From Pilimelia columellifera (GTDB lineage: Bacteria > Actinomycetota > Actinomycetes > Mycobacteriales > Micromonosporaceae): a stretch of 7,122 bases of DNA. The position numbers and the translations under genes were made by a program. The stretch lies in assembly GCF_039532605.1 (NCBI RefSeq), contig NZ_BAAARY010000045.1, positions 1-7,122 on the forward strand. The letters run 5' to 3'. Below the pieces are notes generated by a model. It saw nothing but the letters and a program-made list of their open reading frames with translations, was not told the DNA's origin and ran no database searches. Below are positions 5,279 to 7,122 of the stretch, piece by piece (positions within the stretch are counted from its first letter, which is position 1; each line of letters starts with the position of its first letter).

Positions 5279-5937
5279 GCGAGGGCTCCTTCGACGAGCG
5301 CGAGGGCATGTGCGCGTCCGGGGCAGCGACGTGGCCCAGCCCCGAATGCCAGATCGCCTGCCAGCCGCACCTGCACCACCTCGCCGGCCTCGACCGTGAC
5401 GTCACCGATGATGGCTTTGACGAGCGCCTGCCGCTTGGTCGCAGGGACCGGCGGGTCGTCGCGTAACACGTCGTCAACGGGGCGGTGTTGGGCCCGTTCG
5501 GTCATGGCCACGGTGGCCTGGCAAGCCTGCACGAGTAGCCCGATGTGGGCTGCGGTCGGCTCGTCAAAGACGCCACCGAAGACCGCAACCAGCCGGGCGA
5601 CCGCCACGTCCGCCCTGGGTTCGTCGCCGGTGCCGGGCTGGTAGGCCTGCGCGACATCGCGTATGAGGTCCACGACGGGCTTGTCGACGCCCATCTCGCT
5701 GGCGAGGACCGCCACCGGGTGCATCGGGCCGTAGCCTCGGAGGGACTCCGGCGGGATCGCGTCCAGGATCGCGATGGACAACGCGCGCCGGCGCTCGTGG
5801 GCCTCTCCGGTACTGAACCGGCCGACCGTGGCGCGTAGCCAGGCGACTCCGGCGGGCCCGGATGGGACCGGCGGCACCACGAAGGCCGGGTCGTTCAGGA
5901 CGGCAAAGGCGGCGTCGCGGCCGTTGATCTGCTGCAT
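5275..5937 (-). CDS. Short cytochrome P450-like protein
   Basis: A 220-aa protein, roughly half the length of a normal bacterial P450 (about 400). The C-terminal LAFGAGPRRCPG (196-207) fits the heme-ligand signature, with Cys205 as thiolate ligand. Other P450 landmarks in correct order are GEAHERRR (44-51), matching the C-helix HxxxR; QACQAT (137-142) at the I-helix, lacking the usual Gly and acidic residue but keeping Thr142; and DVLRDDPPVPATKR (156-169), where the K-helix ExxR appears as DxxR. Between this and the Cys motif only about 30 residues remain, so the meander and beta region are drastically shortened. I chose ATG 5937: the -10 box TACCTT (5949-5944) is spaced for a leaderless transcript beginning there. 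A TTG start at 6000 would add 21 residues. It is the first gene of the operon with the PEP-mutase gene. Whether it binds heme is unproven. Confidence 0.78.
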   Translation of the reverse strand: MQQINGRDAAFAVLNDPAFVVPPVPSGPAGVAWLRATVGRFSTGEAHERRRALSIAILDAIPPESLRGYGPMHPVAVLASEMGVDKPVVDLIRDVAQAYQPGTGDEPRADVAVARLVAVFGGVFDEPTAAHIGLLVQACQATVAMTERAQHRPVDDVLRDDPPVPATKRQALVKAIIGDVTVEAGEVVQVRLAGDLAFGAGPRRCPGRAHALALVEGALA

Positions 5938-6000
5938 GGAGCGAAGGTACGGCCGGGATCGTTCGGCGGCGGCCGAAAGGAAACGACCTAGGCTTGGCAA
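5938..6000. promoter_or_regulatory. Divergent promoter region with two leaderless promoters and an inverted repeat
   Basis: On the plus strand TAGGCT (5989-5994) is a TAnnnT -10 box whose +1 falls exactly on the GTG at 6001. On the minus strand TACCTT (5949-5944) places +1 exactly on the ATG at 5937. Neither start has a proper ribosome site, which agrees with leaderless transcripts, common in actinobacteria. Between them TTCGGC (5962-5967) and GCCGAA (5972-5977) form a 6-4-6 inverted repeat that covers both -35 positions. No TTGACA-like -35 is obvious. The inverted repeat is the probable binding site of the ArsR-type protein. Confidence 0.55.
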
Positions 6001-6699
6001 GTGACCTCAGCCTCCGACCTGGCGTCGCTCGCGGCTTTGCTGGCTGACGAGAGCCGGGCCGCAATGTGCCTCGCGCTGCTCGACGGCCGCGCGTGGACCG
6101 CGGGCGAGTTGGCGGCGCACGCGGGCGTCGCGCCTTCCACGGCGACTGAGCACCTGCACCGCCTCATCGACGGCGGGCTGCTCGTCGAGCGACGCCAGGG
6201 TCGTCACCGATACGTACAGCTCGCCGGCGCGTCCGTCGCGCAGCTTCTCGAGGACCTGACGGCCCGGATCGAGCACCGCCCCGCCACGCCGCGAGGGCTG
6301 CGCGCGGTGACGGCCGACTCGGCCCTGCGACGTGGCCGCACCTGCTACGACCATCTCGCCGGACGGCTCGGCGTGGCGGTGACCGACGCGATGACCCGCG
6401 CGGGATTGCTGGACCAGGCCGGCGGTTTCGCCTTGACCGCGGCCGGCCTGGCCTGGCTCACCGACACGCTTGGGCTGAGCCCCGAGGACCTACGGCCCGG
6501 CAACCGACCAGTCGCACGCGGATGCCTCGACTGGACGGAGCGGCGGCAGCACCTCGCCGGGTTGGCCGGGGCGAAGCTGTGTGAGACGTTCCTCGGCAAC
6601 GATTGGGTGGCCCGGATCGGGTCCGGTCGGGCGGTGCGGCTTACCCCGAACGGAAAAGCAGCTCTCCGTGACCTCCTGGGCCTCTCCGACGTCGATTGA
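6001..6699 (+). CDS. ArsR-family winged-helix transcriptional regulator with C-terminal domain
   Basis: A 232-aa regulator. The N-terminal third is an ArsR-type winged helix: SRAAMCLALLDGRAWTAGELA (18-38), HAGVAPSTATEHLHRLID (40-57) as turn and recognition helix, and the wing LVERRQGRHRYVQL (61-74). The C-terminal domain holds RTCYDHLAGRLG (113-124) and CLDWTERRQHLAG (175-187), patterns seen in a larger actinobacterial ArsR subgroup (recalled family pattern). At 232 residues it is twice the size of classical metal sensors. Cys115 and Cys175 might sense a thiol-reactive or metal ligand, but the classical ELCVCDL metal motif is absent. GTG at 6001 is chosen because the -10 box at 5989-5994 places transcription start on it. 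It is transcribed divergently from the P450/PEP-mutase pair and probably controls it and itself. Confidence 0.88.
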   Translation: MTSASDLASLAALLADESRAAMCLALLDGRAWTAGELAAHAGVAPSTATEHLHRLIDGGLLVERRQGRHRYVQLAGASVAQLLEDLTARIEHRPATPRGLRAVTADSALRRGRTCYDHLAGRLGVAVTDAMTRAGLLDQAGGFALTAAGLAWLTDTLGLSPEDLRPGNRPVARGCLDWTERRQHLAGLAGAKLCETFLGNDWVARIGSGRAVRLTPNGKAALRDLLGLSDVD

Positions 6700-6775
6700 C
6701 GGGTGCCCGAGCGGCAGACGAACACCACCGCAGATATTTGCCCGCCGGGAGTTATGACGCAACCAGATCGGCTCC

Positions 6776-6803
6776 GCACGCCCGCTCATCGGCATGAGCG
6801 TGC
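6776..6803. terminator. Hairpin between convergent genes
   Basis: CGCTCAT (6783-6789) and ATGAGCG (6794-6800) form a perfect 7-bp stem with loop CGGC. An alternative outer pairing is GCACGC (6776-6781) with GCGTGC (6798-6803). It lies between the ends of the ArsR gene (+) and the partial gene at 6810 (-), which is where a bidirectional terminator would be expected. There is no T-tract on either side, so termination would depend on the stem alone. Confidence 0.4.
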
Positions 6804-6809
6804 CGCCAT

Positions 6810-7122
6810 CTACGGCAGAGTCAGCCCATTTCGCCTAGCCAGCATTTCCTCCGCCACAGTCTGGTCAGAGGGTGACCGGTGGTGCGGATGCGCGTTCAGA
6901 ACGTCGGCGCCAAGTATCCAATCGACCTTCACCTTCGACTCGGGCGTCGGATACGCCGGGTCCACCACGACGCCGAGCGACCAGCACGAATCGACTGGCA
7001 GGTTCCGGCGCAGCCAACGCCAAACCTGGGGCAGGTCTGTGTCAGTCAGCAAGTAGCTGTCCACCGACCAGGGCTCGTTCGCCCCGTCACCACCCTCGTA
7101 GATGAACACCACGAAGTTCGCA
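6810..7122 (-). CDS. Hypothetical protein, C-terminal part (5' end outside window)
   Basis: A minus-strand frame runs open from the right edge to TAG at 6810-6812. It begins ANFVVFIYEGGDGANEPW, so the in-frame GTG at 7112 is internal to what looks like a beta strand; the true start is probably beyond the window. Other stretches are SYLLTDTDLPQVWRWLRRNL, CWSLGVVVDPA and VDWILGADVL, mixed alpha/beta and rich in Trp, Asp and Pro, with no membrane segment. The C-terminus (TVAEEMLARRNG) looks like a closing helix. I do not recognise the family. The balanced composition supports a real soluble protein, and it converges on the ArsR gene. Confidence 0.65.
   Translation of the reverse strand, partial: ANFVVFIYEGGDGANEPWSVDSYLLTDTDLPQVWRWLRRNLPVDSCWSLGVVVDPAYPTPESKVKVDWILGADVLNAHPHHRSPSDQTVAEEMLARRNGLTLP

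Noticed and set aside
4350..5477. 375-codon minus-strand frame across the PEP-mutase gene
   Set aside because: Arg/Pro-rich artefact of high GC in an alternative frame. It overlaps the well-supported PEP-mutase and P450 genes.

Overview
The window is GC-rich DNA with actinobacterial gene style: GTG starts, 4-bp ATGA overlaps, TAnnnT -10 boxes and apparently leaderless transcripts. A filamentous actinomycete such as a member of Micromonosporaceae or Streptomycetaceae is likely. That placement is inference from base composition and protein style, not from a marker gene.

Layout. (1) 2-205 (+): the 3' end of a small basic helix-turn-helix protein. (2) 415-2386 (-): a tight three-gene operon in transcription order GntR/YtrA-type regulator, ABC ATPase, six-TM ABC permease. 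Both junctions are ATGA overlaps. The operon is preceded by a probable promoter overlapping a 40-bp nested palindrome (2398-2437), the obvious autoregulatory operator, and then by six perfect 7-bp tandem repeats (2481-2522). (3) 2523-3917: a gene-poor stretch holding a probable N-terminal remnant of a RecD2-type helicase (2798-2920, -) and a plausible 86-aa unknown protein (3232-3492, -) whose frame continues past a single TGA. (4) 3918-4376 (+): an unrecognised 152-aa protein with an N-terminal Cys/His cluster, a charged helix and a beta-rich C-terminal domain, of the type found in actinobacterial mobile elements and phages. (5) 4541-6699: a divergent module. On the minus strand a very short cytochrome P450-like protein is translationally coupled (ATGA) to a PEP mutase/isocitrate lyase superfamily enzyme. 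On the plus strand is an ArsR-type regulator with a conserved-looking C-terminal domain. The 63-bp divergent promoter region has two TAnnnT -10 boxes, each exactly spaced for a leaderless transcript, with a 6-4-6 inverted repeat between them. (6) 6810-7122 (-): a partial unknown protein running off the right edge.

How they work together. The YtrA/ABC operon looks like a self-regulated export or envelope-stress transporter that opens when the GntR repressor releases the palindrome. The ArsR/P450/PEP-mutase cassette is the most unusual part. Its two enzymes both depart from their families: the P450 lacks about half the normal fold but keeps the Cys ligand signature, and the PEP-mutase-fold enzyme lacks the lyase cysteine loop. 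Their coupling and divergent regulator suggest one function, which I cannot name.
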